A DNA stretch of 64,000 bases from Pantoea sp. A4 (GCF_000295955.2 NZ_ALXE01000001.1:93257-157256), one strand, 5' to 3'; shown: positions 41,331 to 52,458, counted from the stretch's first letter. Program-made: numbers and translations. Notes: generated by a model not told the origin, from the letters alone.

Positions 41331-42527
41331 ATGAGAGTTGAGATGCTCGCAACGGGCGATGAAGTGCTGCACGGACAGATTGTGGATACCAATGCGGCCT
41401 GGCTGGCAGATGTGCTGTTTCAGCATGGGTTACCCATGACCAGCCGTACCACTGTTGGTGATGCCATGAGTTCACTGGTGGAAACGCTACTGGCGCGCAG
41501 TCAGATTGCGGATGTATTGATTGTGAACGGCGGGCTTGGCCCCACCAGTGATGACCTGAGTTCTGCCGCAGCCGCTCAGGCAGCGGGCACGGAGTTAGTG
41601 ATGCACCAGGAGTGGCTGGAGAAAATGGAAGCCTGGTTTGCCAGCCGTGGACGCGTGATGGCTGCCAGCAACCGTAAGCAAGCCGAAATTCCTGCTACCG
41701 CAGAGATGCTGGATAACCCGGTAGGCACTGCCTGCGGTTTTGCGATGCAGCTCAATCGTTGCTGGATGTTTTTCACTCCGGGAGTGCCTTCTGAATTTAA
41801 GGTGATGGTTGAACAGCAGATTATTCCGCGCCTGAAAGCACGTTTTGACCTGCCAGAACCGCCGCTTTGCTTGCGTCTCACCACGTTTGGGCGTGGTGAA
41901 AGTGATATTGCGAACCAGCTGGAACCTTTGCCACTCCCTGAAGGGGTGGTCATGGGTTATCGCTCTTCCATGCCAATCATCGAAATTAAGTTGACGGGCC
42001 CTGCGAGCCAACGTGTTGCCATGGAGCAAGTATGGCAGCAGGTGCGGTTGTTACTGGCAGAGTGCACAATTTTTGAAGGCACCGAAGGGTTACAACCGCT
42101 GCTGGCACGTGAGCTGGAGCAGCGTAAGTTGTCGCTGGCAGTGAGCGAGCAGTTTACTGCCGGCCTGGTTTACTGGCAGTTGAATGCTGCCGAGGTGCCA
42201 TTACGAGGTGGTGAGTTGCTGATGGCCCAGCCAGAGTCGCTGGAAGCCATGGTTGCGCGTGCGGGGGCTTTTGCCGTTCAACAGCACGCGGATGTTGCTC
42301 TGCTGGTCGGTTCGCTGGCCGAGGGCGAGGTGTCTATTGCACTGCATACGCCTGAAGGTAGCTGGGGACAGCGAGTGAAGTTCAGCTTTGGCCGTTATAA
42401 CCACGAAACACAACAGAAAGTGGTCGCGATGATGGCGCAAAATATGCTGCGACGCTGGCTGCACGGCAGTGAGGTCAGCACGGGGCATGGCTGGATTGAT
42501 ATTCTGGAGACGGTGAAATCGGCCTGA
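41331..42527 (+). CDS. yfaY: CinA-like protein YfaY
   Basis: This 398-residue CinA-family protein matches E. coli YfaY. The N-terminal half has a molybdopterin-binding (MoCF) fold with TGDEVLHGQIVDTN and NGGLGPTSDD. The C-terminal part corresponds to the nicotinamide mononucleotide deamidase (PncC) domain but is divergent; E. coli YfaY is reported to lack that activity. AAAGGAGAG upstream gives a clear ribosome site. Two tandem 128-bp repeats and then gltA follow. Confidence 0.9.
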   Translation: MRVEMLATGDEVLHGQIVDTNAAWLADVLFQHGLPMTSRTTVGDAMSSLVETLLARSQIADVLIVNGGLGPTSDDLSSAAAAQAAGTELVMHQEWLEKMEAWFASRGRVMAASNRKQAEIPATAEMLDNPVGTACGFAMQLNRCWMFFTPGVPSEFKVMVEQQIIPRLKARFDLPEPPLCLRLTTFGRGESDIANQLEPLPLPEGVVMGYRSSMPIIEIKLTGPASQRVAMEQVWQQVRLLLAECTIFEGTEGLQPLLARELEQRKLSLAVSEQFTAGLVYWQLNAAEVPLRGGELLMAQPESLEAMVARAGAFAVQQHADVALLVGSLAEGEVSIALHTPEGSWGQRVKFSFGRYNHETQQKVVAMMAQNMLRRWLHGSEVSTGHGWIDILETVKSA

Positions 42528-42576
42528 TATCTGGTGTGTAGCGGCGGTGAGTGAGCCGCTACATGTTGGGTGATAA

Positions 42577-42704
42577 GGTCAGGTAATGGGGGAGATGACT
42601 GCTCGGAAAGGCTGCTCCATGCCGATCTGGCCCGACGTCCATGTCGGGCAAACACTCGCTATCATCTCCCCCATTACCTTCCCGCCAGGGAGCGGTGTAG
42701 CTGT
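42577..42704. repeat. 128-bp palindromic repeat, copy 1
   Basis: This is the first of two near-identical 128-bp units (period 164 bp, four mismatches by eye). Each contains a perfect 18-bp inverted repeat, AGGTAATGGGGGAGATGA (42581-42598) and its complement (42662-42679), enclosing a smaller stem CCCGAC/GTCGGG (42631-42648). It is not coding and not a match to ERIC as I recall it. A MITE-like or REP-like family is likely. Confidence 0.8.
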
Positions 42705-42740
42705 CAGAGACGTGTCGCTACCGGTTGGGTGGTCAGGTCA

Positions 42741-42868
42741 GGTCAGGTAATGGGGGAGATGACTGCTCGGAAAGATTGCTCCATGCCGATCTGGCCCGAC
42801 GTCCATGTCGGGCAAGCACTCGCTATCATCTCCCCCATTACCTTCCCGACAGGGAGCGGTGTAGCTGT
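42741..42868. repeat. 128-bp palindromic repeat, copy 2
   Basis: This is the second unit, in the same orientation. The long arms are at 42745-42762 and 42826-42843. It is preceded by a GGTCA triplication (42731-42745) that suggests slippage or element-driven duplication. The pair occupies most of the yfaY-gltA gap. Confidence 0.8.
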
Positions 42869-42947
42869 AAGACGTTTCGTGCGGTTTGATGTTATTGCTC
42901 TCAGGTTAGCAGACAATTGTTTTGCAGTTGTTCCCATAATTTTAGGT

Positions 42948-42980
42948 ATAAAAAAACCGCCAGCCCAAAGGCTGACGGTT
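42948..42980 (-). terminator. gltA terminator
   Basis: AACCGCCAGCC (42955-42965) and GGCTGACGGTT (42970-42980) pair with one wobble on the minus strand. The stem is followed there by a run of T (the A-tract at 42949-42956). It lies just downstream of the gltA stop. Confidence 0.8.
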
Positions 42981-43003
42981 GATTTAAGAACTTCTGACGA
43001 AGG

Positions 43004-44287
43004 TTACTTAGCCAGTTTTGAACTAAACTCGCGCTCAGCATAACCGGTGTAAAGCTGACGTGGACGGGCGATTTTCATGCCATCGTCGTGCATCTCTTTC
43101 CAGTGCGCAATCCAGCCAACGGTACGTGCCATGGCGAAAATCACGGTGAACATAGAAGAAGGAATACCCATCGCTTTCAGGATCAGACCTGAATAGAAGT
43201 CCACGTTTGGATACAGCTTACGCTCGATGAAATACGGGTCATTCAGTGCGATGTGCTCTAACTCCATGGCCACTTCCAGCAGATCGTCTTTCATGCCCAG
43301 TTCGTTCAACACTTCATGACAGGTTTCACGCATCACGGTAGCACGCGGGTCATAGTTCTTGTACACGCGGTGACCGAAGCCCATCAGACGGAACGAGTCA
43401 TTCTTATCTTTCGCACGACGCACAAACTCAGGAATGTGGTCAACCGTGCTGATCTCTTCCAGCATACGCAGGCAAGCTTCGTTGGCGCCGCCATGTGCTG
43501 GCCCCCACAGAGAAGCGATACCTGCGGCGATACAAGCAAACGGGTTCGCACCAGAAGAGCCTGCGGTACGCACCGTTGAAGTCGAGGCATTCTGTTCGTG
43601 ATCGGCATGCAGAATCAAAATGCGATCCATGGCACGTTCCAGAATCGGGTTCACCTTGTACTCTTCGCACGGCGTTGCAAACATCATATGCAGGAAGTTA
43701 CCGGCATAGGAGAGGTCGTTTTTCGGATAAACAAATGGCTGGCCGATAGAATATTTGTAACACATTGCTGCGACTGTCGGCATTTTAGACAGCAGACGGA
43801 ATGCAGCGATATCACGGTGGCTCTCCAGATTGACATCCAGTGAGTCGTGATAGAACGCCGCCAGGGCACCGGTCACACCGCACATAACGGCCATTGGGTG
43901 TGAGTCACGACGGAAGCCGTGGAACAGACGCGTAATCTGCTCGTGAATCATGGTGTGGCGGGTAACAGTCGTACGGAAATTCTCAAACTGCTCTGGCGTT
44001 GGCGCTTCGCCATTCAGCAGGATATAGCACACTTCAAGATAGTTTGAATGTGTCGCTAATTGATCAATGGGATAGCCACGGTGCAGCAAAATGCCCTGTT
44101 CACCGTCGATATAGGTAATTTTGGATTCGCACGATGCGGTAGAAGTGAAACCCGGATCGAAGGTAAACAGACCACTGTTGCCGAGGGTGCGAACGTCAAC
44201 GACATCCGGCCCGATGGTGCCTTCCAGCACTTTAAGCTCTACCGGGGTGTTGTCTTGTAGGGTTAGCGTTACTTTTTTATCTGTCAT
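43004..44287 (-). CDS. gltA: Type II citrate synthase GltA
   Basis: GltA condenses acetyl-CoA and oxaloacetate to citrate, the entry step of the TCA cycle. The 427-residue protein is the NADH-sensitive hexameric type of enterobacteria. Catalytic histidines are in [10 protein letters not shown] and [13 protein letters not shown], and the catalytic aspartate is in the YPNVDFYSG segment. The ATG ending at 44287 is chosen because GGAG lies just upstream; an in-frame ATG 12 bp earlier overlaps that ribosome site. It diverges from sdhC. Confidence 0.96.
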   Translation of the reverse strand: MTDKKVTLTLQDNTPVELKVLEGTIGPDVVDVRTLGNSGLFTFDPGFTSTASCESKITYIDGEQGILLHRGYPIDQLATHSNYLEVCYILLNGEAPTPEQFENFRTTVTRHTMIHEQITRLFHGFRRDSHPMAVMCGVTGALAAFYHDSLDVNLESHRDIAAFRLLSKMPTVAAMCYKYSIGQPFVYPKNDLSYAGNFLHMMFATPCEEYKVNPILERAMDRILILHADHEQNASTSTVRTAGSSGANPFACIAAGIASLWGPAHGGANEACLRMLEEISTVDHIPEFVRRAKDKNDSFRLMGFGHRVYKNYDPRATVMRETCHEVLNELGMKDDLLEVAMELEHIALNDPYFIERKLYPNVDFYSGLILKAMGIPSSMFTVIFAMARTVGWIAHWKEMHDDGMKIARPRQLYTGYAEREFSSKLAK

Positions 44288-44671
44288 TTTGTTCTCCATA
44301 GCGCCTTTGGTCGGTAGGAAATTTAGACACCTGAAAAGCGCTCACGTTGCAGATTGGCAAAACTTCACATTATCACTCTGTCGATTGAAAGTCGTGTAGG
44401 ACACAGAGCAAGAGGTCGCGTTACGGCGAACACCGCTGCTTTGATCTAAAGCATTAGAGGGCTGAACGGACCGGGATAACATAACTCTTTATGAACCAAT
44501 AACCTGATACTTATTGTTGAAAACGGCAGTCAATGTTACATAACTACTGCTTAGGGGAAAGTGTATCCCCATAACTTTTGTGTATCAAAGCGGGTTGGAG
44601 GCTAAGTTTGTAACTGAATTGTTGATCTATTGTCAAATCAGATGATTAAAATTGTATGAAATGTAAAATTC

Positions 44672-44685
44672 GTGAGGCAGATCAC
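44672..44685 (+). promoter_or_regulatory. CRP-like binding site upstream of sdhC
   Basis: GTGA-N6-TCAC at 44672-44685 matches the core symmetry of the CRP consensus. It is centred about 82 bp upstream of the expected sdh transcript start. cAMP-CRP activation of sdh is established in E. coli; the assignment here is by pattern only. Confidence 0.5.
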
Positions 44686-44724
44686 TGTTCCACCTAAATC
44701 CCGACAATAAGGATTGTAGGGGAA

Positions 44725-44753
44725 TTGTAATAGGAATGTGATCCTCCTATACT
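44725..44753 (+). promoter_or_regulatory. sdhCDAB promoter
   Basis: TTGTAA (44725-44730) and TATACT (44748-44753) are spaced by 17 bp. The sequence right after TATACT (TGCC...AGGTCTCCGG, then GAGCCACCCAGCG) matches my memory of the E. coli sdh promoter start region. The leader would be about 160 nt. Confidence 0.65.
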
Positions 44754-44920
44754 GCCACAAGGTCTCCGGATTTACCTGACACCAGGAGCCACCCAGCGTT
44801 GTTTTACCGCGTCAATCAAACACTGGATGTTGCTGATTTGGTGACGGTTAGAGTCGAAACACTCTCGTGCTACGACCCCGCCATCAGGACCGGAGGAAGT
44901 AAAAAATATAAAAGAGCTGT

Positions 44921-45310
44921 GTGGGCAAAACCGTGAAAAAACAACGTCCTGTCAACCTGGATCTCACAACGATCCGGTTTCCCGTAACTGCAATATCGTC
45001 CATTCTCCACCGCGTCTCTGGCGTCATTATGTTCGTCGCCGTAGGGATTCTACTCTGGTTACTGGGCTTGTCGCTCTCCTCCCCGGAAGGTTTTCAATCT
45101 GCGGCCATCGTCATGCATAGCTTCATCGCGAAGTTTATCATGTGGGGCATTCTGACCGCGTTGGCTTACCACGCCGTGGGCGGTATCCGCCACATGCTGA
45201 TGGACTTTGGTTTTCTTCCGGAAACGCTGCAAACGGGTATCCGTTCAGCGTATGCCGCATTTGGTATCACTGTCGTGCTCTCAATTTTGGCTGGAGTTCT
45301 CGTATGGTAA
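44921..45310 (+). CDS. sdhC: Succinate dehydrogenase cytochrome b556 subunit SdhC
   Basis: SdhC is a membrane anchor of complex II that helps bind heme b and ubiquinone. The 129-residue protein equals E. coli SdhC in length. It has three spans, quinone-site residues Ser27 and Arg31 ([10 protein letters not shown]) and the heme ligand His84 ([10 protein letters not shown]). GTG at 44921 restores the family length; a GTG at 44933 is a less likely alternative. It overlaps sdhD. Confidence 0.94.
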   Translation: MGKTVKKQRPVNLDLTTIRFPVTAISSILHRVSGVIMFVAVGILLWLLGLSLSSPEGFQSAAIVMHSFIAKFIMWGILTALAYHAVGGIRHMLMDFGFLPETLQTGIRSAYAAFGITVVLSILAGVLVW

Positions 45311-45651
45311 GCAATGCATCCGCGCTAGGGCGTAGCGGTATCCAGGACTGGCTGCTCATTCGCGCATCTGCAATGTTAATTGCACTTTACACCCTCTACC
45401 TCCTTGGTTTCGTTGTGATGTCATATCCATTGACATATGACGTATGGCACGGCTTCTTTGCCTCTGCCTTTACTAAGGTGTTCACCCTCTTAACGCTGTT
45501 TGCCATCCTGATCCACGGTTGGATTGGTATGTGGCAAGTGCTGACCGACTACGTAAAACCCGTAGCGATTCGTCTGGTCGCACAGTTAGTTATCGTGGTG
45601 GCGCTGTTTGCCTATGCAATTTATGGAACTGTTGTAGTGTGGGGTGTGTAA
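45304..45651 (+). CDS. sdhD: Succinate dehydrogenase membrane anchor SdhD
   Basis: SdhD is the second membrane anchor of complex II, 115 residues with three spans. His71 (LIHGWIGMW) is the heme b ligand, and Asp82-Tyr83 (LTDYVKP) belong to the quinone site. The ATG at 45304 overlaps the sdhC 3' end by 7 bp and gives the E. coli-like N-terminus [12 protein letters not shown]. sdhA begins immediately after its stop. Confidence 0.95.
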   Translation: MVSNASALGRSGIQDWLLIRASAMLIALYTLYLLGFVVMSYPLTYDVWHGFFASAFTKVFTLLTLFAILIHGWIGMWQVLTDYVKPVAIRLVAQLVIVVALFAYAIYGTVVVWGV

Positions 45652-47418
45652 ATGAGTTTGCCAGTAAGAGAATTTGACGCCGTAGTTATCGGCGCCGGTG
45701 GCGCAGGAATGCGCGCAGCACTCCAGATTTCTCAGTCCGGCCAGAGTTGTGCGCTGTTATCAAAAGTCTTCCCGACCCGTTCCCACACCGTATCTGCGCA
45801 GGGGGGTATCACCGTTGCGCTGGGTAACACCCATGAAGATAACTGGGAATGGCACATGTATGACACCGTAAAAGGGTCAGACTACATTGGCGATCAGGAT
45901 GCCATCGAATATATGTGTAACGTTGGCCCGGAAGCGATTCTGGAGCTGGAACACATGGGGCTGCCGTTCTCGCGCCTCGATGATGGCCGCGTCTATCAAC
46001 GTCCGTTTGGTGGCCAGTCGAAAAACTTCGGTGGCGAACAGGCGGCACGTACCGCAGCTGCAGCGGACCGTACAGGTCACGCTTTACTGCACACGCTGTA
46101 TCAGCAGAACCTGAAAAACAAAACCACTATCTTCTCCGAATGGTATGCCCTTGACCTGGTAAAAAATCAGGATGGCGCTATCGTCGGATGTACGGCTATC
46201 TGCATCGAAACCGGTGAAACGGTCTATTTCAAAGCGAAAGCCACGATTCTGGCCACCGGCGGTGCAGGCCGTATCTATCAATCCACCACCAATGCCCACA
46301 TCAACACCGGTGACGGTGTAGGTATGGCGCTGCGTGCGGGCGTGCCACTGCAAGATATGGAAATGTGGCAGTTCCACCCAACCGGGATTGCGGGTGCAGG
46401 TGTACTGGTGACTGAAGGTTGTCGTGGTGAGGGTGGCTATCTGCTCAACAAACATGGCGAACGCTTCATGGAACGTTATGCGCCAAACGCCAAAGACCTT
46501 GCCGGTCGTGACGTGGTAGCACGCTCCATGATGGTGGAAATTCGTGAAGGCCGTGGTTGTGATGGCCCATGGGGTCCACACCTTAAGCTGAAACTCGACC
46601 ACCTGGGTGCCGAAGTACTGGAAGCACGCCTGCCGGGTATCCTTGAGCTGTCACGTACCTTTGCTCACGTCGATCCGATTAAAGAACCGATTCCGGTCAT
46701 TCCAACCTGTCACTACATGATGGGCGGTGTACCGACCCGCGTTAGCGGCCAGGCACTGACAGTGAATGAACAAGGTGAAGACGTTCTGATCCCGGGCCTG
46801 TTTGCGGTGGGCGAAATCGCCTGCGTATCAGTACACGGTGCAAACCGTCTCGGCGGCAACTCACTGCTCGACCTGGTGGTATTTGGTCGTGCGGCCGGTG
46901 TTCATCTGCTCGAATCCATGGAAGAGCAGGGGCCACTGCGTGATGCCACTGAAGAAGAGATTGAAGCGGCAATGGCGCGTTATAACCGCTGGGAAAATAA
47001 CGTCGAAGGTGAAGACCCTGCGGAAATTCGTAAAGCCTTGCAGCGCTGCATGCAGAACAACTTCTCGGTATTCCGTGAAGGTGATGCCATGAAAGAAGGG
47101 CTGGATGAGCTGAAAGTCATCCGTGAACGCCTGAAAAATGCCCGTCTTGATGACCGGTCGCCAGATTTCAATACGCAGCGTATTGAGTGCCTGGAACTGG
47201 ACAACCTGATGGAAACAGCTTACGCCACAGCCGTTGCGGCTAACTACCGTACCGAAAGCCGTGGTGCACATAGCCGGTTCGACTACCCGGATCGCGATGA
47301 TGAGAACTGGCTGTGCCACAGCCTCTATCTCCCGCAATCGGAGAGCATGACGCGCCGTGAGGTGAACATGCAGCCGAAACTGCGCGCGGCATTCCCGCCG
47401 AAAGTGCGTACTTACTAA
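45652..47418 (+). CDS. sdhA: Succinate dehydrogenase flavoprotein SdhA
   Basis: SdhA oxidises succinate to fumarate with covalently bound FAD. The 588-residue chain has the dinucleotide motif GAGGAGM near residue 15 and the FAD-linking His45 in [10 protein letters not shown]. The substrate site lies in [11 protein letters not shown], and RGEGGYLLN carries conserved arginine. It directly abuts sdhD and is followed by sdhB after 18 bp. Confidence 0.97.
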   Translation: MSLPVREFDAVVIGAGGAGMRAALQISQSGQSCALLSKVFPTRSHTVSAQGGITVALGNTHEDNWEWHMYDTVKGSDYIGDQDAIEYMCNVGPEAILELEHMGLPFSRLDDGRVYQRPFGGQSKNFGGEQAARTAAAADRTGHALLHTLYQQNLKNKTTIFSEWYALDLVKNQDGAIVGCTAICIETGETVYFKAKATILATGGAGRIYQSTTNAHINTGDGVGMALRAGVPLQDMEMWQFHPTGIAGAGVLVTEGCRGEGGYLLNKHGERFMERYAPNAKDLAGRDVVARSMMVEIREGRGCDGPWGPHLKLKLDHLGAEVLEARLPGILELSRTFAHVDPIKEPIPVIPTCHYMMGGVPTRVSGQALTVNEQGEDVLIPGLFAVGEIACVSVHGANRLGGNSLLDLVVFGRAAGVHLLESMEEQGPLRDATEEEIEAAMARYNRWENNVEGEDPAEIRKALQRCMQNNFSVFREGDAMKEGLDELKVIRERLKNARLDDRSPDFNTQRIECLELDNLMETAYATAVAANYRTESRGAHSRFDYPDRDDENWLCHSLYLPQSESMTRREVNMQPKLRAAFPPKVRTY

Positions 47419-47436
47419 GTTTGCGGAGAGAAGAAC

Positions 47437-48153
47437 ATGAAAATTGAATTTTCCATCTATCGCTATAACCCGGAAGTCGACGACGCTCCGTATATGCAGG
47501 ACTACAGCCTGGTGTCAGAAGAAGGCCGCGACATGATGCTGCTGGATGCCCTGATGCTGCTGAAAGAACAGGACCCAACGCTGGCGTTCCGTCGTTCTTG
47601 CCGTGAAGGCGTGTGTGGGTCTGATGGCCTGAACATGAACGGCAAAAATGGCCTGGCCTGTATCACGCCGGTTTCTGCTTTAGGTGCGGGCACCAAAAAA
47701 GTGGTTATCCGTCCACTGCCTGGTCTGCCGGTGATCCGCGACCTGGTGGTTGATATGGGGCAATTCTACGCACAATATGAGAAGATTAAACCTTACCTGT
47801 TGAATGATGGGAAGAATCCGCCAGCGCGCGAGCACTTGCAGGCGCCGGAAGAGCGTGAACATCTCGATGGATTGTATGAGTGCATCCTGTGTGCGTGCTG
47901 TTCAACCTCGTGCCCGTCATTCTGGTGGAACCCGGACAAATTCATCGGCCCGGCTGGCTTGCTGGCAGCATATCGCTTCCTGATCGACAGCCGTGATACC
48001 GAAAGGGAAGCGCGTCTCGATAACATCAGTGATGCTTTCAGCGTATTCCGCTGCCACAGCATCATGAACTGTGTAAGTGTTTGTCCTAAAGGGCTAAACC
48101 CGACGCGTGCCATTGGGCACATTAAGTCGATGCTGCTGCAACGCGGCGCGTAA
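47437..48153 (+). CDS. sdhB: Succinate dehydrogenase iron-sulfur protein SdhB
   Basis: SdhB carries electrons from SdhA to quinone through [2Fe-2S], [4Fe-4S] and [3Fe-4S] clusters. The 238-residue protein shows Cys55, Cys60, Asp63 and Cys75 for the first cluster; Asp63 in place of cysteine is normal for this family. CILCACCSTSC and CHSIMNCVSVCP supply the others. A terminator-like hairpin follows before sucA. Confidence 0.96.
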   Translation: MKIEFSIYRYNPEVDDAPYMQDYSLVSEEGRDMMLLDALMLLKEQDPTLAFRRSCREGVCGSDGLNMNGKNGLACITPVSALGAGTKKVVIRPLPGLPVIRDLVVDMGQFYAQYEKIKPYLLNDGKNPPAREHLQAPEEREHLDGLYECILCACCSTSCPSFWWNPDKFIGPAGLLAAYRFLIDSRDTEREARLDNISDAFSVFRCHSIMNCVSVCPKGLNPTRAIGHIKSMLLQRGA

Positions 48154-48160
48154 GTCTCTC

Positions 48161-48190
48161 AAGTCGGGAACCCTGGGTTCCCGACTTTTT
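48161..48190 (+). terminator. sdhB-sucA terminator or attenuator
   Basis: AAGTCGGGAACCC (48161-48173) and GGGTTCCCGACTT (48175-48187) form a long perfect stem followed by TTT, 7 bp after sdhB. In E. coli the suc genes are expressed partly by read-through from sdh, so this hairpin may lower rather than abolish downstream transcription. Confidence 0.75.
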
Positions 48191-48344
48191 ACGGCAATCC
48201 AGGTAAGCGATGTTTTCGACTACGCTTACCCGGGTTACCTTACGGGCCGCAGAGGGCTCGTATCGCAGAACTCACTACGGCAAGCCGTGAAAGCGGCAAC
48301 AGATGAAACCTCTAAAAAGCATAATAGTGCTTAAGGGATCAGAA

Positions 48345-51152
48345 ATGCAGAACAGCGCGATGAAGCCCTGGCTGGACTCCTCCTGGCTGGCTGGCGCGAA
48401 CCAGTCTTACATAGAGCAACTCTATGAGGATTTCCTGACCGATCCTGACTCTGTCGATGAAGTATGGCGTACCATGTTCCTGCAGTTGCAGGGAACAGGT
48501 GTGAAGCCTGAGCAGTTTCACTCCACCACGCGTGACTATTTCCGCCGCCTGGCTAAAGATGCCACACGTTATACATCGTCAGTGTCCGATCCGGCCACTA
48601 ACTCCAAACAAGTTAAAGTGCTGCAGCTGATTAATGCCTACCGTTTCCGTGGGCATCAGCACGCAAACCTCGATCCATTGGGATTGTGGAAGCAGGACGC
48701 CGTGCCGGACCTGGATCCTGCTTTTCATGATCTGACCGACGCTGATTTTCAGGAAACTTTTAACGTAGGATCTTTCGCCATCGGCAAAGAGACTATGAAG
48801 CTTGCTGATCTGATTGTGGCTCTGGAGCAGACCTATTGTGGCTCCATTGGTGCTGAGTATATGCACATCAACAACACAGAAGAGAAACGCTGGATTCAGC
48901 AGCGCCTCGAATCTGTGGTGGGCCATGCCTCTTACAGCAATGAAGAGAAGAAAGGTTTCCTGAAAGAGCTGACTGCGGCAGAAGGCCTGGAACGCTACCT
49001 CGGTGCAAAATTCCCGGGTGCGAAGCGCTTCTCACTGGAAGGCGGCGATGCGCTGATTCCAATGCTGCGTGAAATGATTCGCCATGCGGGCAAAAGCGGT
49101 ACGCGTGAAGTCGTACTGGGTATGGCGCACCGTGGTCGTCTGAACGTGCTGGTTAACGTTCTGGGTAAAAAACCTCAGGACCTGTTCGACGAGTTCGCGG
49201 GCAAACACAAAGAACACCTCGGTACGGGTGACGTGAAGTACCACATGGGCTTCTCTTCTGACTTCGAAACCGAAGGCGGAATGGTCCACCTGGCGCTGGC
49301 GTTCAACCCGTCGCACCTTGAGATTGTTAGCCCAGTGGTTATGGGGTCGGTGCGTGCGCGTCTGGATCGTCTGGACGAGCCAAGCAGCAACAAAGTTCTG
49401 CCGATTACCATTCACGGTGATGCCGCAGTAACCGGTCAAGGCGTGGTACAGGAAACCCTGAACATGTCGCAGGCTCGCGGTTATGAGGTTGGCGGTACTG
49501 TGCGTATCGTGATCAACAACCAGGTTGGTTTCACCACCTCCAACCCGCAGGATGCACGTTCAACGCCGTACTGTACTGATATCGGTAAAATGGTACTGGC
49601 CCCGATCTTCCACGTTAACGCGGACGATCCTGAAGCGGTGGCGTTTGTTACCCGCCTGGCGCTGGACTATCGCAACACCTTTAAACGTGATGTGTTTATC
49701 GATCTGGTGTGCTATCGCCGTCATGGTCACAACGAAGCGGATGAGCCAAGTGCCACCCAGCCGTTGATGTACCAGAAAATCAAAAAACACCCAACGCCAC
49801 GTAAAATCTATGCTGACCGTCTGGAAAGCGTGGGTGTCGTGAAGCTGGAAGATGCGACCGAACTGGTCAATCTTTACCGTGATGCGTTGGATGCGGGCGA
49901 GTGCGTGGTGCCTGAATGGCGTCCGATGAGCCTGCACTCCTTTACCTGGTCGCCGTATCTCAACCACGAGTGGGATGAGAGCTACCCGGCTACGGTAGAA
50001 ACCAAACGTTTGCAGGATCTGGCGCGTCGTATCAGCCAGGTGCCGGAAGCGGTTGAGGTTCAGGCTCGCGTGGCCAAAATCTACAACGACCGTAAAGAGA
50101 TGGCCGAAGGCAATAAAGCCTTTGACTGGGGCGGTGCGGAAAACCTCGCTTACGCAACGCTGGTCGATGAAGGCATTCCAGTACGTCTGTCAGGTGAAGA
50201 CTCCGGCCGTGGCACCTTCTTCCACCGTCATGCGGTAGTGCATAACCAGGCTAACGGTTCAACCTACACCCCTCTGCACCATATCCACAGCGGCCAGGGC
50301 CAATTCAAGGTCTGGGACTCCGTGTTGTCGGAAGAGGCGGTACTGGCATTCGAATACGGTTACGCCACAGCAGAACCGCGCGTGCTGACTATCTGGGAAG
50401 CGCAGTTCGGCGACTTCGCCAACGGTGCACAGGTCGTGATTGACCAGTTCATCAGTTCTGGTGAGCAGAAGTGGGGCCGTATGTGTGGTCTGGTCATGCT
50501 GTTGCCACACGGCTACGAAGGCCAGGGCCCAGAGCACTCGTCGGCGCGTCTGGAGCGTTATCTGCAGCTCTGCGCTGAGCAGAACATGCAGGTTTGCGTA
50601 CCGTCTACGCCAGCGCAGGTTTACCACATGCTGCGTCGTCAGGCACTGCGCGGCATGCGTCGTCCACTGATTGTGATGTCACCGAAATCTCTGCTGCGTC
50701 ACCCGCTGGCGATCTCCAGCCTGGATGAGCTGGCAAGTGGCAGCTTCCAGCCAGCGATTGGCGAAATCGATGCGCTTGATCCGCAGCAGGTTAAACGTGT
50801 GGTGTTCTGCTCAGGTAAGGTTTACTACGACCTGCTGGAACAGCGCCGTAAAAACGAACAAACCGATGTGGCGATTGTGCGCATCGAGCAGCTGTATCCG
50901 TTCCCGCACAAAGCGGTACAGGAAATTTTGAAAGCGTACGCGCACGTCACCGATTTCGTCTGGTGCCAGGAAGAGCCGCTGAACCAGGGTGCCTGGTATT
51001 GCAGCCAACATCACTTCTACGATGTGGTGCCAAAAGGTGCTTCAGTGCGTTACGCGGGCCGTCCGGCTTCGGCCTCACCGGCTGTGGGCTATATGTCAGT
51101 ACACCAGAAACAGCAGCAAGATCTCGTCAATGACGCGCTGAACCTTGGTTAA
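48345..51152 (+). CDS. sucA: 2-oxoglutarate dehydrogenase E1 component SucA
   Basis: SucA is the thiamine-diphosphate-dependent E1 of the 2-oxoglutarate dehydrogenase complex, decarboxylating 2-oxoglutarate and succinylating the lipoyl group of SucB. The 935-residue chain aligns with E. coli SucA. It includes [16 protein letters not shown], the cofactor-binding GDAAVTGQG and the [10 protein letters not shown] segment. ATG 48345 follows AGGGATC and gives the family start [13 protein letters not shown]; the extension to 48303 is rejected. sucB follows after 14 bp. Confidence 0.96.
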   Translation: MQNSAMKPWLDSSWLAGANQSYIEQLYEDFLTDPDSVDEVWRTMFLQLQGTGVKPEQFHSTTRDYFRRLAKDATRYTSSVSDPATNSKQVKVLQLINAYRFRGHQHANLDPLGLWKQDAVPDLDPAFHDLTDADFQETFNVGSFAIGKETMKLADLIVALEQTYCGSIGAEYMHINNTEEKRWIQQRLESVVGHASYSNEEKKGFLKELTAAEGLERYLGAKFPGAKRFSLEGGDALIPMLREMIRHAGKSGTREVVLGMAHRGRLNVLVNVLGKKPQDLFDEFAGKHKEHLGTGDVKYHMGFSSDFETEGGMVHLALAFNPSHLEIVSPVVMGSVRARLDRLDEPSSNKVLPITIHGDAAVTGQGVVQETLNMSQARGYEVGGTVRIVINNQVGFTTSNPQDARSTPYCTDIGKMVLAPIFHVNADDPEAVAFVTRLALDYRNTFKRDVFIDLVCYRRHGHNEADEPSATQPLMYQKIKKHPTPRKIYADRLESVGVVKLEDATELVNLYRDALDAGECVVPEWRPMSLHSFTWSPYLNHEWDESYPATVETKRLQDLARRISQVPEAVEVQARVAKIYNDRKEMAEGNKAFDWGGAENLAYATLVDEGIPVRLSGEDSGRGTFFHRHAVVHNQANGSTYTPLHHIHSGQGQFKVWDSVLSEEAVLAFEYGYATAEPRVLTIWEAQFGDFANGAQVVIDQFISSGEQKWGRMCGLVMLLPHGYEGQGPEHSSARLERYLQLCAEQNMQVCVPSTPAQVYHMLRRQALRGMRRPLIVMSPKSLLRHPLAISSLDELASGSFQPAIGEIDALDPQQVKRVVFCSGKVYYDLLEQRRKNEQTDVAIVRIEQLYPFPHKAVQEILKAYAHVTDFVWCQEEPLNQGAWYCSQHHFYDVVPKGASVRYAGRPASASPAVGYMSVHQKQQQDLVNDALNLG

Positions 51153-51166
51153 TAAAAGGAAAGATA

Positions 51167-52390
51167 ATGAGTAGCGTAGATATTTTTGTTCCTGATCTAC
51201 CCGAGTCTGTAGCGGATGCCACCGTTGCTACCTGGCACAAAAAACCGGGTGACACCGTCGCGCGTGACGAAGTTATAGTTGAGATCGAAACAGATAAAGT
51301 TGTGCTGGAAGTGCCTGCTAGTGCTGATGGCATCCTGGAAGCTGTGCTGGAAGAAGAGGGCGCAACCGTCCTGTCCCGCCAGATCCTTGGTCGCCTGAAA
51401 GAGGGCAACAGCGCAGGTAAAGAGACTTCAGCGAAAGTTGAAAACAACGAATCAGCCCCTGCTCAGCGCCAGACTGCTTCACTGGAAGAAGAGAGCAACG
51501 ATGCACTCAGCCCAGCGATCCGTCGTCTGATTGCCGAGCATGAACTGGATGCCAGCCAGATCAAAGGCACCGGTGTTGGCGGTCGTCTGACCCGTGAAGA
51601 TGTTGAAAAACATCTGGCGAAGAAAGCAGAAACCAGTAAAGCGGCACCGCAGCCAGCCGCGGCACCAGCTGCACAGCCAGCTGTGGGTCATCGCAGTGAA
51701 AAACGCGTACCGATGACGCGCCTGCGTAAGCGTGTTGCTGAGCGTCTGTTGGAAGCGAAAAACAGCACCGCAATGCTGACCACCTTCAACGAAATCAACA
51801 TGAAGCCAATCATGGATCTGCGTAAGCAGTACGGTGATGCCTTCGAGAAACGTCACGGCGTGCGTCTCGGCTTCATGTCCTTCTATATCAAAGCCGTGGT
51901 TGAAGCACTGAAACGCTATCCAGAAGTGAACGCTTCTATCGATGGCGAAGACGTGGTTTACCACAACTACTTTGACGTCAGCATTGCTGTTTCAACGCCG
52001 CGCGGTCTGGTGACCCCAGTGCTGAAAGACGTTGATGCGCTGAGCATGGCGGATATCGAGAAGAAAATTAAAGAGCTGGCAGTGAAAGGCCGTGATGGCA
52101 AGCTGACAGTAGAGGAACTGACCGGCGGTAACTTCACCATCACCAACGGTGGTGTCTTTGGCTCGCTGATGTCAACGCCAATCATCAACCCACCACAGAG
52201 TGCAATCCTAGGCATGCACGCCATTAAAGATCGCCCAATGGCGGTGAATGGTCAGGTGGTTATCCTGCCAATGATGTATCTGGCGCTCTCCTACGATCAC
52301 CGTCTGATCGATGGCCGCGAATCAGTTGGCTATCTGGTGGCGATCAAAGAGCTGCTGGAAGATCCTGCACGTCTGCTGCTGGACGTCTGA
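51167..52390 (+). CDS. sucB: Dihydrolipoyl succinyltransferase E2 component SucB
   Basis: SucB is the core of the 2-oxoglutarate dehydrogenase complex and transfers succinyl from lipoyl to CoA. In the 407-residue chain, the lipoyl domain has Lys44 (ETDKVVLEV) and the peripheral subunit-binding domain lies near residues 110-150. An Ala/Pro/Gln linker leads to the catalytic domain with His378 and Asp382 ([11 protein letters not shown]). It is encoded between sucA and sucCD, as in E. coli. Confidence 0.97.
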   Translation: MSSVDIFVPDLPESVADATVATWHKKPGDTVARDEVIVEIETDKVVLEVPASADGILEAVLEEEGATVLSRQILGRLKEGNSAGKETSAKVENNESAPAQRQTASLEEESNDALSPAIRRLIAEHELDASQIKGTGVGGRLTREDVEKHLAKKAETSKAAPQPAAAPAAQPAVGHRSEKRVPMTRLRKRVAERLLEAKNSTAMLTTFNEINMKPIMDLRKQYGDAFEKRHGVRLGFMSFYIKAVVEALKRYPEVNASIDGEDVVYHNYFDVSIAVSTPRGLVTPVLKDVDALSMADIEKKIKELAVKGRDGKLTVEELTGGNFTITNGGVFGSLMSTPIINPPQSAILGMHAIKDRPMAVNGQVVILPMMYLALSYDHRLIDGRESVGYLVAIKELLEDPARLLLDV

Positions 52391-52458
52391 TTTACCCTGG
52401 GCGCGCCGGAAGGCGCGCCAAACTCACCTAATTTTTCAGACCAAATGGAAAGAACATC

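Larger units (their letters stand above)
44288..44920. other. Divergent gltA-sdhC control region
   Basis: These 633 bp hold no credible gene. They must contain the gltA promoter (leftward) and the sdhCDAB-suc promoter (rightward). A CRP-like site and a good sigma-70 promoter are listed separately. In E. coli this region also binds ArcA and FNR, and the sdhC leader is a target of small RNAs (RyhB, Spot 42); I did not locate those sites here. Confidence 0.6.

Noticed and set aside
42577..42704. ERIC element
   Set aside because: The length is similar (about 127 bp) but the conserved ERIC core sequence, as I recall it, is absent.
42577..42868. CRISPR array
   Set aside because: There are only two 128-bp units with internal long palindromes, a 36-bp gap between them and no cas genes.
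42570..43043. 157-codon frame across the yfaY-gltA repeats
   Set aside because: It translates both palindromic repeats and runs into the gltA terminator and gene on the other strand; not a plausible protein.
44288..44299. Upstream ATG for gltA
   Set aside because: It overlaps the GGAG ribosome site used by the conserved start at 44287.
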